Shown here: in pieces, positions 22,037 to 35,285 of the stretch | How the letters are laid out: each line of letters starts with the position of its first letter | Numbering within the stretch: position 1 is the first letter of the stretch | Source of the DNA: Kalmusia sp. IMI 367209 | Lineage: Eukaryota; Ascomycota; Dothideomycetes; Pleosporales; Didymosphaeriaceae | Direction: 5' to 3' | NCBI GenBank assembly: GCA_027946365.1 | Contig: JAPEUQ010000003.1 | Coordinates: 1 to 64,000 of the forward strand | DNA: 64,000 bases | Program-made: the position numbers and the translations under genes | The notes under the pieces: model-generated | What the model saw: only the letters and a program-made list of their open reading frames with translations | What the model was told of the DNA's origin: nothing | Database searches by the model: none

Positions 22037-25000
22037 GTCTATAGTAACTTATAGAAATCCTAACGCGGCTTTATAAATGAGATTAATAAAGAAAGCTTTA
22101 TATATAAAGTGGGGTTAACTAGGTTTACTTAAATAACGAAATAAAGAATAATAAGCCAATAACTTATATAGTATTAGCTTAAATCATAGGCCTTAGTATC
22201 TTAAATAGAGAGGACACAGGATAGATATAATATAGTTCTTAATAGTAATTAGAAAAAATATCATAGTAATCTTTACTTTAAAATTCTTAACCATCTTTAT
22301 TACTATAGCTTATAGTTATATACACACTACCTATTTAATATAGTGATTTATAGTAACTCTAGAGATTAGCTAATAGTATTAATATTAGACAATTAAGAGT
22401 CTTATTACCTTAGATTAATTATTTAACATAACACAATAATCTCAACGCGATCCTATAGTAAAGCTAAGAGACTATATAGATTATACCACCTAAATAGCTT
22501 AACTAAAAGCTAGATACGTCGTATATAATATATAGGATAAAGTTAATCTAATAGCTTTAATCCTATTACTACTTAAATTACTAGAACCCCTTATACTATA
22601 AATAGTTAACTATATATCTATAGTAAACATTGACGTACTAGAAAGATAATCTAAGATATCTATAATAGAATAAAAGGTGTTTAAAGAAGACCTTAAATAT
22701 TATAAAATCCTTATTAATCGCTATAAGAGTGATAGGTATAAATATAAGAAGGAAAAGATAAATATTTAATAGATTATCTCTTTTATCTAGTCTATAATAT
22801 TACTATATCTACTATACATCTATTATATATCTAAACTACTAATATAAGATTAGATTACTAATCTAAAATTAATAATTAGTATAGATAAAAGATTTAAAAG
22901 GTCTTAAGTATAAGATAGATACTTATCCGTACTTAAACTAATACGGAACCCGTTAAACTAAAATATATAGTTTATAGAATATAACTAAGTAGCTACTAAA
23001 GTAGAGATATATAATATCCCTAAGTTATAGTTAATTAACGCTATTATAGGCGACTTTCTTATAGCCATAAATAAGATTATAAATATCTAGGCTATAATAT
23101 TTAAGGATAATGGCTAATACATTGCTAGAATAACTAGATAAGAGATAATAAAATATTTCTAAAAATATATAATATAAAATTACCCCTTAGATTAGAAAAG
23201 AATAGGGCTAGTTTTATAGCTAGTAATATATTAGGTAGATTAACTCTTACTAGTAGTGCAACCAACTAGAATTATAATAGAGATACCTCTTAGGTTAATA
23301 GCGTCATCTAAGAATCAGGGAAGACCCTATTATTAATATCTAAATAATAAAAATGATACCAACTAAAAGAGAACTTAAAAATAAAAGTCTAATATAGTAG
23401 CTAGAAGATACCCTACTTATAGATAATATTACGCTATTAAGGACTACTTCTATGTCAATTCAGACCAAGTACCTAAATAGTAGATTCTAAATAAGATAAT
23501 TAATAACCTTATAAATTTTAAATATAAAAATGACTTAACGTTTATAAGGTTAATTAGAGGATAGAGTAAACCTCAGATCTAAACCTTAATAGTAAAATAA
23601 TTATCTATACGCACTACTAAAGTCTAAGAAGAGTAACTATAAGAATAATAAATTATATTAATTAATATTAGCTTTATATTAGTCATATTTAAATTAACTT
23701 TATAATAATATCTATTACAAAGCTCCTTTATCCTTAACTTAAAATTAATATATTATATTATAAATAATCCTAATTAAATAATTAACTATTAGCCGTCAAT
23801 ATCTAGAGATTTTATCTAGGTAGGTAATATATAAGTTAAAATTAAAGGATATAACTTAGTTAACCTATATCTAAGTAGATAAATAGGAATAACTAAACTA
23901 ACTCTATATAATATAGTAATATATCCTAATCTATAATATAACCTAGTATCTTTTTATATACTTAGATAAAAGGGAATATGGTGGGATAATTAATATAAAC
24001 TCATAACGCTAAAATAACCTAATAGTAACATACTTAGAGAACTTAAAGAAATTCATAGATAATAGATATTAGAATACCATCCACTATAAGAGGCTACTTA
24101 TTATACACATAAGATAAACTCAAAAATAAAGAAAGGTCCTTAATAAATTACTATTATCTTATAGTATAAGAGGCTTAGATATCCTAGACTAGCTACTATT
24201 TAATATCTAGTATAGTAAACTCAGGGGTATAAATTAAAGGACTTATAACTATTAAATATAACGCCTATAAAAAAGCTAAATCTAAAAGATAGATTAGCTG
24301 CACTTAATAGATAAATAATAAAGGACCTAAAGAAAGACTAGTTATTAACTTTTTATATATATAAAGCGTAAAGCTTTAATAAGAAGAAAAGTTAAATACT
24401 TATAATTAATAGGTTTTCTAGCTTCTAATAGAACCTATACTTTATAGACTATTAACTAGTAAGATTAATAGTTAAGGCACTATGAGAATTCTTACTATTT
24501 TTTAAAAATCATTATAAAATCACCATAAAAGTCATTAAAGTAAATAATGAAATTATAATAATAAAACTAAAAGTTTAATAATAGTTAATAATATAAGAAA
24601 TAACTATTAAACTATCTATACTAGATACTTAAGTATAAAATGGAGGCGCTAAACGCTTAAAAGGGATGAATAAAAAGAAGTCTCACGCTATATAACTAGA
24701 CGCCAATCTACCCTAGAGCTATAATCTAAAATTATAAGAGTTAGCGTATATCTATACAATAGAATGCCAAACTATATAAATAATTAGAAAACCTCTATAA
24801 AATCTTCTTTACATAAATAGTATTTAAGAATGATATAGTAATATCTATAAGGAAACTAAATCTAGCGCATCTAAAAGTATATAGATATAAAGTATTTACT
24901 ATAACTAATAATATATATTAAGGAAAGTTAAGACTTTAATACTTAGATCTAAAGATATAGATTAGATACTATATAGGATATTAATCCTTAAATATCTATT

Positions 25001-27596
25001 AAATCTAGTTACCATTACTAGCTAAGATAATTAGTACTAGAGACGTTATTTTTAACGAATAAACTATCTTTAATAAAAAAATTAAAGATCTAATAGATAA
25101 TCTTATATATAATATATTAGAAGAAATTACTATATATATAAGAATGATTAAACTCCCTACACTATTAGATTATAGAGTAATGGAGCCATTCCATGAAGAT
25201 AAAACTACTAGTAAGAATTTTTAAAATAAAGAACTACTAGGATACTATTAAGAGAGAAAGATTAAAGAGAATTATTTTACGCCTCCTTTAACCCTCCGCC
25301 AGTAGCATTCCTTACTAGGTAGATAATAGAAAATCTAGAATAATACCTTAACCTATAATAAGAATTATCTAAGATAAAATCGTAGGTAGCTACCTTTATA
25401 ATAGGAACTAAAGTAGGTGACTTTAAAAAGCTTAATAGAGATACTCTAGATAAGGCGTAGCTAAAGAGAGCCCTATTAAAAAAAAAAATAAATCTTATTA
25501 TAGTCAGCTACCTACGCCATTAATCTAAAGAAATAAACTAGAAAATTATTCACTTTATAAACTATTTAAAGAAGCTAAAAGATTATACCTAAGTAGTTAC
25601 TAGAAATGAACTCCTAGATAGAAGTCCTAATAAAGTAAATTAAGCTAATAGGATATTAGATACTTAACTATATATAGATATATATATATAAAGTTAATAA
25701 GCTTCATAGATTATAAAAATATAAGGCACGACTTATAGTATAAAAAGACTAGTAGAGGAATATTACCTTATAAGATATATATATTATAACCCTAGTAGGG
25801 AGGTCTTTCCGCATACTAATAATTATTATGGTATACCTAGACCTAGAACTTACTTAATATAATATTATAAACGCCTTTATATATATAAAAATTAACCATG
25901 ATATCTATATAAGAATACTATATAAATATACTAAGCTAGAAATAATATTATAACTTAATAAGGTATTATATAGCCTATGAATATTACTGCTATTATAGTA
26001 GTATGAATTTATATCTTTCTTATAGAGTATAGGTTTTAAAACCATACCTTATAAGCCCTATTATATAATTAAAGATGGAATACTTATATTCTTCTATATA
26101 AATAATATTATCCTAGCCTACCATAAAGATAAAAAGGTAGATATAGAAATAATAGTTTAAGAGCTTATAAAGAAATATACCTAATAGGAGGTAAGGACCT
26201 ATAATAATTTCTAGGGATTAAAATTATTTAAGATAGATCCTATTAGAGAGCTTAGCTATCTTAAGTCTTATATATTAATAAGATTAGTCAATTAGCGAAC
26301 AAAATAAATATAAGATATAATATATTAATAAGTAGAGTAGAGTTTCTCCTATAAATAGAGTTTACTAGTCTAGTAGAGATTAATTTATATTAATAAAAGA
26401 TTAGGTCTCTCTTATATATAATAGTTACTATAAGACTAGATATTACTTTTACAACCTTATAACTAGTCAGATTTCTAATTAACCCTAGAAAAGAATATTA
26501 TAATACAGTAGACTAAGTTCTCTTATATTTATTATAAATAAGATTATAAGCTCTTTAACTAGAGGACGAAGAAGGCCTAGAGGTTATAAATAATATTTCT
26601 TTTATAGATAACACCCTAGATTAAAAGAGCTCTTAGGGATATATAATTAAACTATTTAGTAGACTAATTATATAGAAAGTAAATAAATAAGATATAGTTA
26701 CTATCTTAATAATAGAGGCCGAACTTCTAGCTCTATCCTAAGTAATAAAAGAAGTACTATTTACTATATAACTATTTATAGAAATTACTATAAAACTACT
26801 AACATTAACTATTATAATTAAATATAATAATAAGTAAACCATCCGACTATTAACTAAAGAGATATCTCAGCTATAAATAAAGCTCTAATATATAGATATA
26901 TATAATTACTAGCTCTAATAGGAAGTTTCTATAAAATGAATAAATATTAAATATACTCTATTAAATAAAATAATTATAGATAGCTTAACTAAGGTACTAT
27001 TAATAAATAAGTAGATTGGATTCCTAAATTAGATAAAACTTATAAATATATAAAATAAACTATTAGAAAGAAACGTAAGCCTAACTAAAGTAGAAGAATA
27101 ACTATAAACTATTAAGAACATTATTAAGGCGACAGTAACAGCTTAAGAATATTCTAAACTAAAGGGGTATATTAAATAAAATAATAATATATATTAGTTT
27201 ACCCTAGTTAATAATAGTCTACAAAAGTCCCTAGTAGTCTCTAATAGTTTATAGTAATTTATAAAAACCCCAACGCGGCTTTATAAATAAGATTAATAAA
27301 GAAAGCTTTATATATAAAGTAGAGTTAACTAGATTTACTTAAGTAACGAAATAAAGAATAATAAGCTAATAATTTATATAATATTAGCTTAGATTATAGG
27401 TCTTAGCATCTTAAATAGAGAGGACACAGGATAGATATAATATAATTCTTAATAGTAATTAAAAAAATATCATAGTAATCTTTACTCTAAAATTCTTAAC
27501 CATCTTTATTACTATAACTTATAGTTATATACACACTATCTATTTAATATAGTAATTTATAGTAACTCTAGAGATCAGCCAATAGTACTAATATTA
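22037..27596 (+). mobile_element. Ty1/copia retrotransposon (RIP-degraded)
   Basis: The LTRs are at 22,040-22,387 and 27,250-27,596 (348 and 347 bp). They start TATAGTAACTTATAG or TATAGTAATTTATAA (TG mutated to TA) and end CTAATATTA (CA mutated to TA). The copia pol order, with integrase before reverse transcriptase, is on the plus strand. No matching 5-bp target duplication is visible: the left LTR abuts the right tip of hAT copy 2, and the right LTR abuts gypsy copy B. Confidence 0.82.
22500..27200 (+). pseudogene. copia gag-pol (RIP-degraded)
   Basis: The reverse transcriptase YVDD region survives as FFYINNIILAY (about 26,085-26,120), preceded by LNKVLYSLQ, the KALYGLRQSP-type motif (about 25,945-25,985). 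The RNase H signature SSQGYIIKLF, followed by EAELLALSQ, lies at about 26,615-26,745. Upstream integrase and gag parts are too decayed to delimit. Stops are mostly TAA and TAG. No intact frame exists. Confidence 0.75.
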
Positions 27597-27790
27597 AATA
27601 AGATAATAGAGAGAGTTAGGATAATAGAAATACCTAATTAAATAGATAGGTTATAATAAAAGTAAAAACTTCTAGAAAATTAGTATCTTAATCTTTAGAA
27701 ATATACTAAAAGAATATTAGAAAAAATTTAAAGTCTCCCTAAGAAGATTAATAATAGAAATTCCTATAGTAAAAAGGCCGCGGACGTCCT

Positions 27791-27950
27791 TATTATGGGC
27801 TAGCCCTAGAAGTATTATGTTGTAGGTGCCAATTGAAAGGTATGAATTCTAGCTAAGGTAGAAAAAGGGAAAAAGGAGGTTCTCCACTTAAGTAGATGTT
27901 CTCTCCTTACTAATCTTTACTAAGGCTAGGCGTAGCCCTAGCCTATTATA
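27791..27950 (-). repeat. 3' LTR of the chromovirus
   Basis: 160 bp. Near-identical to 35,126-35,285 and, inverted, to 4,731-4,896. The ends are the inverted TATTATGGGCTAG and CTAGCCTATTATA. Confidence 0.92.
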
Positions 27951-28639
27951 TATCCTCCTTATCTTCTCTTAAATTATATAATATTATTCTTAAATCACTT
28001 ACTATTATCCTTTCTCTTTCTTTAATATTTACTTTTTGTAGTATTTATTACTCCCTTATACTAGTATATAAGCTTATTCACTATGGTATTTATTTCTTTT
28101 ATCTTAATATACTTAGTATTATCTATTTAATTAGATCTCTTACTATTATTTTATTATATTAGTATATAAGCTTATTTACCGCAGCGTTCTTTATCTTTAC
28201 TTTAGTATATATAGTATTATCTATCTAATTATATCTTTTACCCTTTTTATTACTATGGTGGTGTATTATTTTATTTTATTATAATATTCCTCTTTTTCTT
28301 AATTATTTATAACGTTGTCTAAGCGATTATATATCTATCTCATATATCTTTTATTTTATAGATATGTTATAATCTGTTACGTTATTATTATAGATAATAA
28401 TTAAGTTATTATAGTATTATACTTAAGGTATTAGGACCTCTCTACTTTATTAACTTTCTCCCTCTTTTACTCACCGTACCCTTTTTATATTTTCTCTAAT
28501 TTCTTATTTTTTTAATTTATCTCTCTAACTACTTCGTCTTATATCGGTTCCGCCTCTATATTATAAAGTTCCCTTTTCTATTTTATCTTTTAGCTCTTTT
28601 TACTAATCTCTTTACTTTTTCTAGTCCTATTTTACTTTA

Positions 28640-30200
28640 TATTTAGGCCTCTAGTATTACGGTTTCTTCCCACCTTTTAGGCGATTTAAATAGGCTTACT
28701 AATAATATTATTTTAGTAGATTTTAGAGGTCATAGTGGTGGTAATAAGGATAATAATCTAAATTAATCTAGATATTATATTTATCCACTCTACTCTTATG
28801 AGCTTAATACTAATAACTCTCTAGATAAACTCTTTAATTATATTTCTATAAAAGATGAGCCTCCGTCCAGTTCTAAGTTATCTATAAAGTAGTATAAGGT
28901 CTCTATAGCTATAAAGTCTATCTTAGGTATTATATCTATAAAGTAAATCTTTTAGTAAATTTATAGGGTTATATCTAAGATTATTTAATACTCTAGTTTA
29001 GTAATAGAGTCTATTTTTAATCTAGTTACTTTACTTTTACTCTACTTTATCCTTATTCCTTCTTAGCGCTCTATATTATTTACTCTATTTATTAGTTATT
29101 TAACGAAGCGGCGTCGTATCACGTAAAAGTTAATTCTATAAGGGGATAACTCTAAAGAAACTTATTAATATTATATTTAGTAATCTTTATACTAAGTATA
29201 TTAATTATTTAAAGCGCGCTGGAATATTTAAATAAGTATTTTTATTTCTAGGCTATGGTATTGTGCTGATGATTCCAGTTATAAGCCGTTATAAAATAAA
29301 TTCTATAAGGCTTATTATGCCTTTAAGGCCACTTATCATTATAATTTAGAGATATATATTAATTCTCTAGAGTTATATCGCATTCTTTAATAGTAGTTAG
29401 AGTACGTATATCTATCTTAATATAATAATAACGTTTATATTATTAAATATAGTACTATTAGTACTAATTCTTTATAATCTACTAAGAATACTTTACCTAT
29501 TTTTATACCTAAGTTTTATAAGTATTTATATTAATATAATATTTACCTTAATATGGCTTTATATAATCCCCTTTTAATTAAATTTTAAGTTCTTTCTAGA
29601 TTTATATATCTTATTCCAGCCGCTCCCGCCTTCTACTAATAATTTACCTAGTGATGCTTTAACTATACCATCTCTTACTATTACGCTAGCTTAAAATTAT
29701 AATAATTAGAATTATAATATAGCCTACTTCGCCTAGGGTGTTATAGATTAGATATATAATATTTTCTAGCAGCTATATCGTACCGATAAGGATATAAACT
29801 AGTATATAAATAAGGTTATATATATCTAGTTATAAATTATAATTATTTTATTTAGTCTAGTGGATCGTCTTAGGGTAGCGCTAGTAAATTTATAAATTAA
29901 GGGTATACTAAAGGTACCGCGTCCTTATCTTATCCTTAGTCTACCTCATCCTTATATTACTTTAATATATCCTTAAGATTATTATTATAATAATTATACT
30001 TTATTATTATATTCTTCTAGTTGTCGTTATAACCGTTACGCTCCTTAAGCTAGTATCTCTATGGCTTACTTTAATTTCTTTAGTAGTTAGGTAGATATCT
30101 TTATTATTATCCTTAAAGTAGATACCCTCTTCAGTTTATAGTTATATAAATACTAAGTTAATTTCTTATTATATTTTAATATTTTTATTATAATATTATA
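28640..30200 (+). pseudogene. Possible extra antisense ORF in the chromovirus 3' region
   Basis: Between the end of pol (minus strand, about 30,240) and the 3' LTR lie about 2.2 kb in which a plus-strand frame (checked from 28,721 to about 29,460) is interrupted only by TAA and TAG, with no TGA. That is the pattern of a RIP-mutated coding frame antisense to pol. Readable pieces include ISIKDEPPSSSKLSIK and CADDSSYKPL. Some LTR retroelements carry an additional ORF downstream of pol, in sense or antisense. I do not recognise a protein family, and chance absence of TGA in such sequence cannot be excluded. The limits are approximate. Confidence 0.35.
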
Positions 30201-30239
30201 ATATATTACTTTAATCTCCTCTTTAGACCATTATTATTT

Positions 30240-33200
30240 TAGATATCCTCTATAAGATTTTAAACTAGTCTAGCGCTTCCGTATCTACTATATTATTAAA
30301 CGGGACCTATATTAATATAGTCTATTTTAACTATTTTATTAGAGTTTATTAGTCTCCTTCTTATACGTCTTATATTCTAAGTATCTCCTCTATCTCTTAT
30401 TTATATAGGTCTGGATCTTCCTCCTCTAGTCTAGAGTTGGGCCTAGTTATAGGTTATATTATATCTAACTTAGAAGTAGGTTGGTTACAGCCTACTTTAG
30501 AAGGTCTATATATATAGTTTTATGGAGGTTTCTAGGAAGGTCTAGTATTACTATAAATAGTAAAGATACGTCTACTATTATATATTTTACCTAAAGTTAG
30601 TTTAACTTTTTTAAATTAGTTTATTTTAATATTATATATAGAGAACTAGATCTTATTATCTTTTAGAATTATTCTACTAGTCTATAAGAGGAGTCTATCT
30701 ACTCTATAGTTTATTATTAGGTAAATATAATTATAGCTTAGACTAATACTATTTTCTACTTTAGGTAATTAAGGAACTAGACTACTTATTCTATAGATAT
30801 ATGGCGGGATTTGTCTTCCATAGAGATATATTTAAGTAGGTCTATATAATATCCATTTAGTAGTAGTATTAAAGATATTTTAGTAATACTAGAATTCTAA
30901 TTATTAAGTATAAGTTAATAGGCTAAAAGGTATTCCGTCTAGTTATCTTATTTAAAGTTTATTATTATTTATAGAACTATTTATATCTTTTAGTTTAAAC
31001 GCTCCGTGCCGCCATTGGTCTAGGGGTAGTAGATGGTAGATAATAGCTATTTAGTATCTACTTTTTTATAGAGTATAGTTTAGAATTTTCCTAATTAGTC
31101 TAATCCTCTATTAGTGATAATTAAACTAGGAAACCTATAGAATTATTACTATATATCTTAGAAGTATTCTATATAATCTTTAGCCTTTATTAATTTTATT
31201 ATCTCTAGTTATATAAATTTGGATAGCTGGTTCGTTATTATAAATAGATGATGTGGGGTTATGGTAGAGATGTATAGTAGGTTTACTATAAAGTCTATAG
31301 AGATTTAGAACTAATATTAGTCCGTGATTAGGAGTAGCTATAGTAGTCCCTATTATTTTCTATAGTTAATATATACTCTAAAGTAGTGATAGTTCCGTAT
31401 ATATTTTACTATATTCTATAATATATTATCCTAGTAGTAGTCTTATTATAATAGCTTAAATATTATATTCTTTTCTAGGTGGCCGGCTATTATTAATTCG
31501 TATACCCTCTAGATTAGAGTAGTGGTTAGAGGTTCCTATTTAGGGACCTAGAGTACTCCTCTCTAGAGTATATTCTTATATACGCTAATTATATAGTTAC
31601 TAATCTAGTATTACGTTTTTATAGCTAGGGGAAGGTATAGTCTTCTATAAGTATTATCTTATATTAAACGCGGTATCTATTATTCATTATTATAACCTTA
31701 TCTTATAGTTATTAAAGGTGGGTGTTGGTAAAGAGTTGAGTTCTATATAGTTTAACTTACTTTTAAGTTTTACTATATAAACGTAGATAGTTTAATATAT
31801 ATAAGTAGTCCTTTAGTTTATTCTCTACACCCTCCGTTCTATTCTTATTGGCTTAGGGTATCTAGTCATCCTACTTATAAGCTAGGGTAGTATTAAGTAG
31901 TATTAAAAAGTAAATAGTATCTTTAACTATTAATATTACCTTTTACTTAATTTATAGATACGTGTAAAGTATTCTAGATTCTTATAGTCTATAAGGATTA
32001 TAAATGAGTCCCGTATATTAATAAGTTCTAGTTTCTACGCTATTATATATTATACTATAGTGAGTAGTTCTTTATTATGGATTATATAGTTCTATTAAGC
32101 TTACATAAGGCTAGCCAAATAATAGATAACTAGGTATTAAATCCTTTCTTTTAATTATAATAGGTAATTCTCTATTACCCTTCTAGAGTAGTCCGCCTCT
32201 AGTCTTATATTCCTCTTAGGGTTCTAGAGTACTAGGACTGGCCCCATAATAAATACTATCTTAAGGGCGTGGAAAACTTTATCCTCTCTTTCTATTTAAT
32301 AGAACAGGGTATCTTTTTTATAAGATAATAGAGTAATTCTGTCAATTTAGTAAAGTTCTATAAGAAATTATAGTAGAAGTTTATAAATCTAATAAAGTAT
32401 TAGACTCCTTATATTATTATAGAATATTTCTATAGTTATATAGCTTAGATCTTTTAGGGTCTAAACGGATGAAGTCTCTTATTATTATAATATAGTTAAG
32501 GTACTTAACTTTTTTATAGTAAACTTATACTTTATTAGGTCTAGATTAAGGCCTACTTTATAGAGTTATTAAAGGACTTTCTAAATATATTTCTAGTATT
32601 CTAGTAATAGCCCTCTATATAGATTAGAATATTATCTAGGTATATTATATATATAGTATCTAGGGTTTCTTTAAGGATTCTATTAATATATTATTAGAAC
32701 GTGGCAGGAGCTCCCGTGAGCCTAAATAAAATAACTAATTATTTAAATAGACTAAACTAGGTTTAAAATACTATTCTATACTTCTTTTTTTAACTATATA
32801 GAGTTTATAGAATACTACTTAAATATCTACTTTAGTAAACTACCTCACTTTAGAGTATTCATAGTATCTCTTTAATAAGTAGAAGTAGATAGTAGTCTAG
32901 TTCTAAGATTATATTAAATTTATAGTAGTTAATATATAGTTACTATTTTCTTTAGCTTAGGTATAAGTAGGACCGCGCCCCTATAGAGGAGGAAAGAGAC
33001 CCTTATCTAGCCCTTATCTATTAGCTCTATAAGTTATTTCTATAGCTCCGTTAGTTGTTCTCTTAATATACCATAGAGGGGACCCTATAATAAAGGTGAT
33101 ATGGACTTATCTATCCTTATTTTTAGGTGGATATAATAGTTAGATTATCCTTAATATAGGGGTAGACTAGAGGCCTTCTCTTTATTAAATAGATTCTAGA

Positions 33201-35100
33201 ATATTATTAACTCTAGTAGTAGATATTATCCGTCCTTAGTAAGTTTAGGGCTTAGTAGGGGTTCCCTACGTCCGGCGCCTAGAGATAGGAGGATAGTTAG
33301 GATTTTAGTAATATCTTAGATTAATATTAAGGTAAGTTTATTCTAGTATAGTTTCTCCTTTAGGTTTAGGTTAGACTTATAGTCTATGTTCTTAAGGATA
33401 TCTTAACGTAAAGATCTTCTTATTAAAATATTAATATCTAGAATTATAAGTCCCCCACTGCTCCAATCTAGATCTCTCCTTATAGATATTTATTATTAAC
33501 TAAAACTAATTTAATTATAAGGAGTCTAATATTAAGTCTTTATATAATCTTAATATTATATATACGTATAATATTTAGTGTTATCTTATAATATTATAGG
33601 GATTATAACCATCTCTATAATTTCAGCTCTAGGTAGTACCTTAGCTATCTATTCTAGCGTTTAGGGGGAATTACTATATACTCTATAATAAATATCTCTA
33701 TTATCCTTAGACTAATTACTACGAAGTACTTATATCCTATATTAATTAAGATATCTATATAATAGATGTCCCCTAAGAATATTAATATAGTAGATGGAGG
33801 ATTATTCATTCTTATTATAGTCCTTACTATCTAGACTATTAGGCGTATCTTAATTATATCTCTACTAAATAATTATTTATAGGCCCTTATACTAATATTA
33901 GTCTAGGGGCTAGTCTTTTCTTAATAGAGGGCTTTTCTTCTTAGTAAGGATAATTAGCTATAATATTACTACGTTAGGGTATATATAGAATTGGTGGCCT
34001 CTCATCTATAATATATATATACGCCTACTTCCTATTACTATCGGAATAGCGCCTCTAGTACCTAATTATCTTATAGCTTAGCTATATTATTTATATAACG
34101 TATACGTATTATTTTCACTAATATAATAGTAGTTATTATAATATCCTATTATAATTCCTTATTAAGTTATATATAGGATTATGGTATATTTATTAGGACC
34201 TAAATCTCTTCTCTAGTAACTCTATTTCTATATTAGTAGCGATTTAAGAGTATCCTATAATAAATTTAGTATATATATTTCTTAGAATGTTACAGTTTAG
34301 TGCGATCTACTTAATATTAAAATATATAATATATCTAAGCTTCTATATCTTTTCTAGGTCTAACTAAAAGGCTCTATCTATCTTAACTATTATATACTTA
34401 AGGCGAATATAAAATTTTAAAAATAGTTTATAGTCTCCTTATATAATATTATCTAAGTATGTTTTAATCTTTTATTAGGTATACTTATCGGCGTATACGA
34501 AGGTTAGGTATTTAAAAATTTAATTAAATTAAACTTATCCTTACCTCTACTATTTTTATAGAATATTAATACTATTACCTATAGGCCTTCATTAAGGCAT
34601 TCCTATATAAATACCTACTAATCTCTATAGTTCTAATATAAGCTATATTAGTCCTAAACTTATATTCTATTATAACCTTTTAGACGCTAAATTACGCTTT
34701 TATATCCTTAAATTTACTTAGAATTAATAGGGCTTTCTAGTGGACCGGCGTCGTAGCAGTAGAAATATAATCTTAAAAAAATATTATAGAAAGTAGAATA
34801 ATTACTAGTTTAAGGTTATTAGGCGTTGGTGTTGGTAACGGTATAGAGATATAAAATATAAAAATTATAGAGGATATACGTCTCTAGGGCTAAAGAGTAT
34901 TTAGTACTAATTTATATAATTTTTATTTTAGGCTTATAGCGTATTAATCTAGGCGTAATCTTCTTCTTATTAGATATAATTTTCTTCCCTTATAGTATTA
35001 AGGACTTAAAGCTAGATAAGTAGCTTACTAAGTTAATATTCTATTTAGAATATTCTAGATTCTCTTTTACTTTAACACTTAATCCTTTTTAAAGTTCCCT
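30240..35100 (-). pseudogene. gag-pol of the chromovirus (RIP-degraded)
   Basis: Read on the minus strand, the reverse transcriptase appears at about 32,560-32,800 (RLTGAPATF and IYLDNILIYIE, the FGLTNAPATF and YLDDILIYS motifs). RNase H appears at about 31,830-32,110 (HNKELL-type and NLEYF-type segments). The integrase shows its IYYPQTNGGTERLN-like signature at about 31,000-31,040. A chromodomain-like stretch (VEEIL..., VPFNNIVDTEALD) lies at about 30,240-30,400. Gag should lie at 33,500-35,100 but has no motif I can name. All frames are broken by TAA and TAG. Confidence 0.78.
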
Positions 35101-35125
35101 TTTCTCTAGAAGGGCTAGAATTTAA

Positions 35126-35285
35126 TATTATAGGCTAGCCCTAGAAGTATTATATTATAGGTACCAATTAAAAGGTATGAATTCTAGCTGAGGTAAAAGG
35201 GAAAAAGGAGAGATTCTCTACTTAAGTAGATGTTCTCTCCTTACTAATCTCTACTAAGGCTAGGGCGTAGCCCTAGCCCATTACA
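35126..35285 (-). repeat. 5' LTR of the chromovirus
   Basis: 160 bp, the partner of 27,791-27,950. It ends CTAGCCCATTACA directly before the target duplication GTCCT. Confidence 0.92.

Larger units (their letters stand above)
27791..35285 (-). mobile_element. Chromovirus (Ty3/gypsy) with 160-bp LTRs, complete length
   Basis: A 7,495-bp element with LTRs 27,791-27,950 and 35,126-35,285 and target duplication GTCCT (27,786-27,790 and 35,286-35,290). The uninterrupted site is visible in gypsy copy A at about 14,170. It is on the minus strand: the polypurine tract AAGAGAAGATAAGGAGGA (complement of 27,953-27,970) directly precedes the left (3') LTR. The two LTRs differ mostly by transitions. A truncated relative is at 4,610-4,896. 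Confidence 0.92.
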
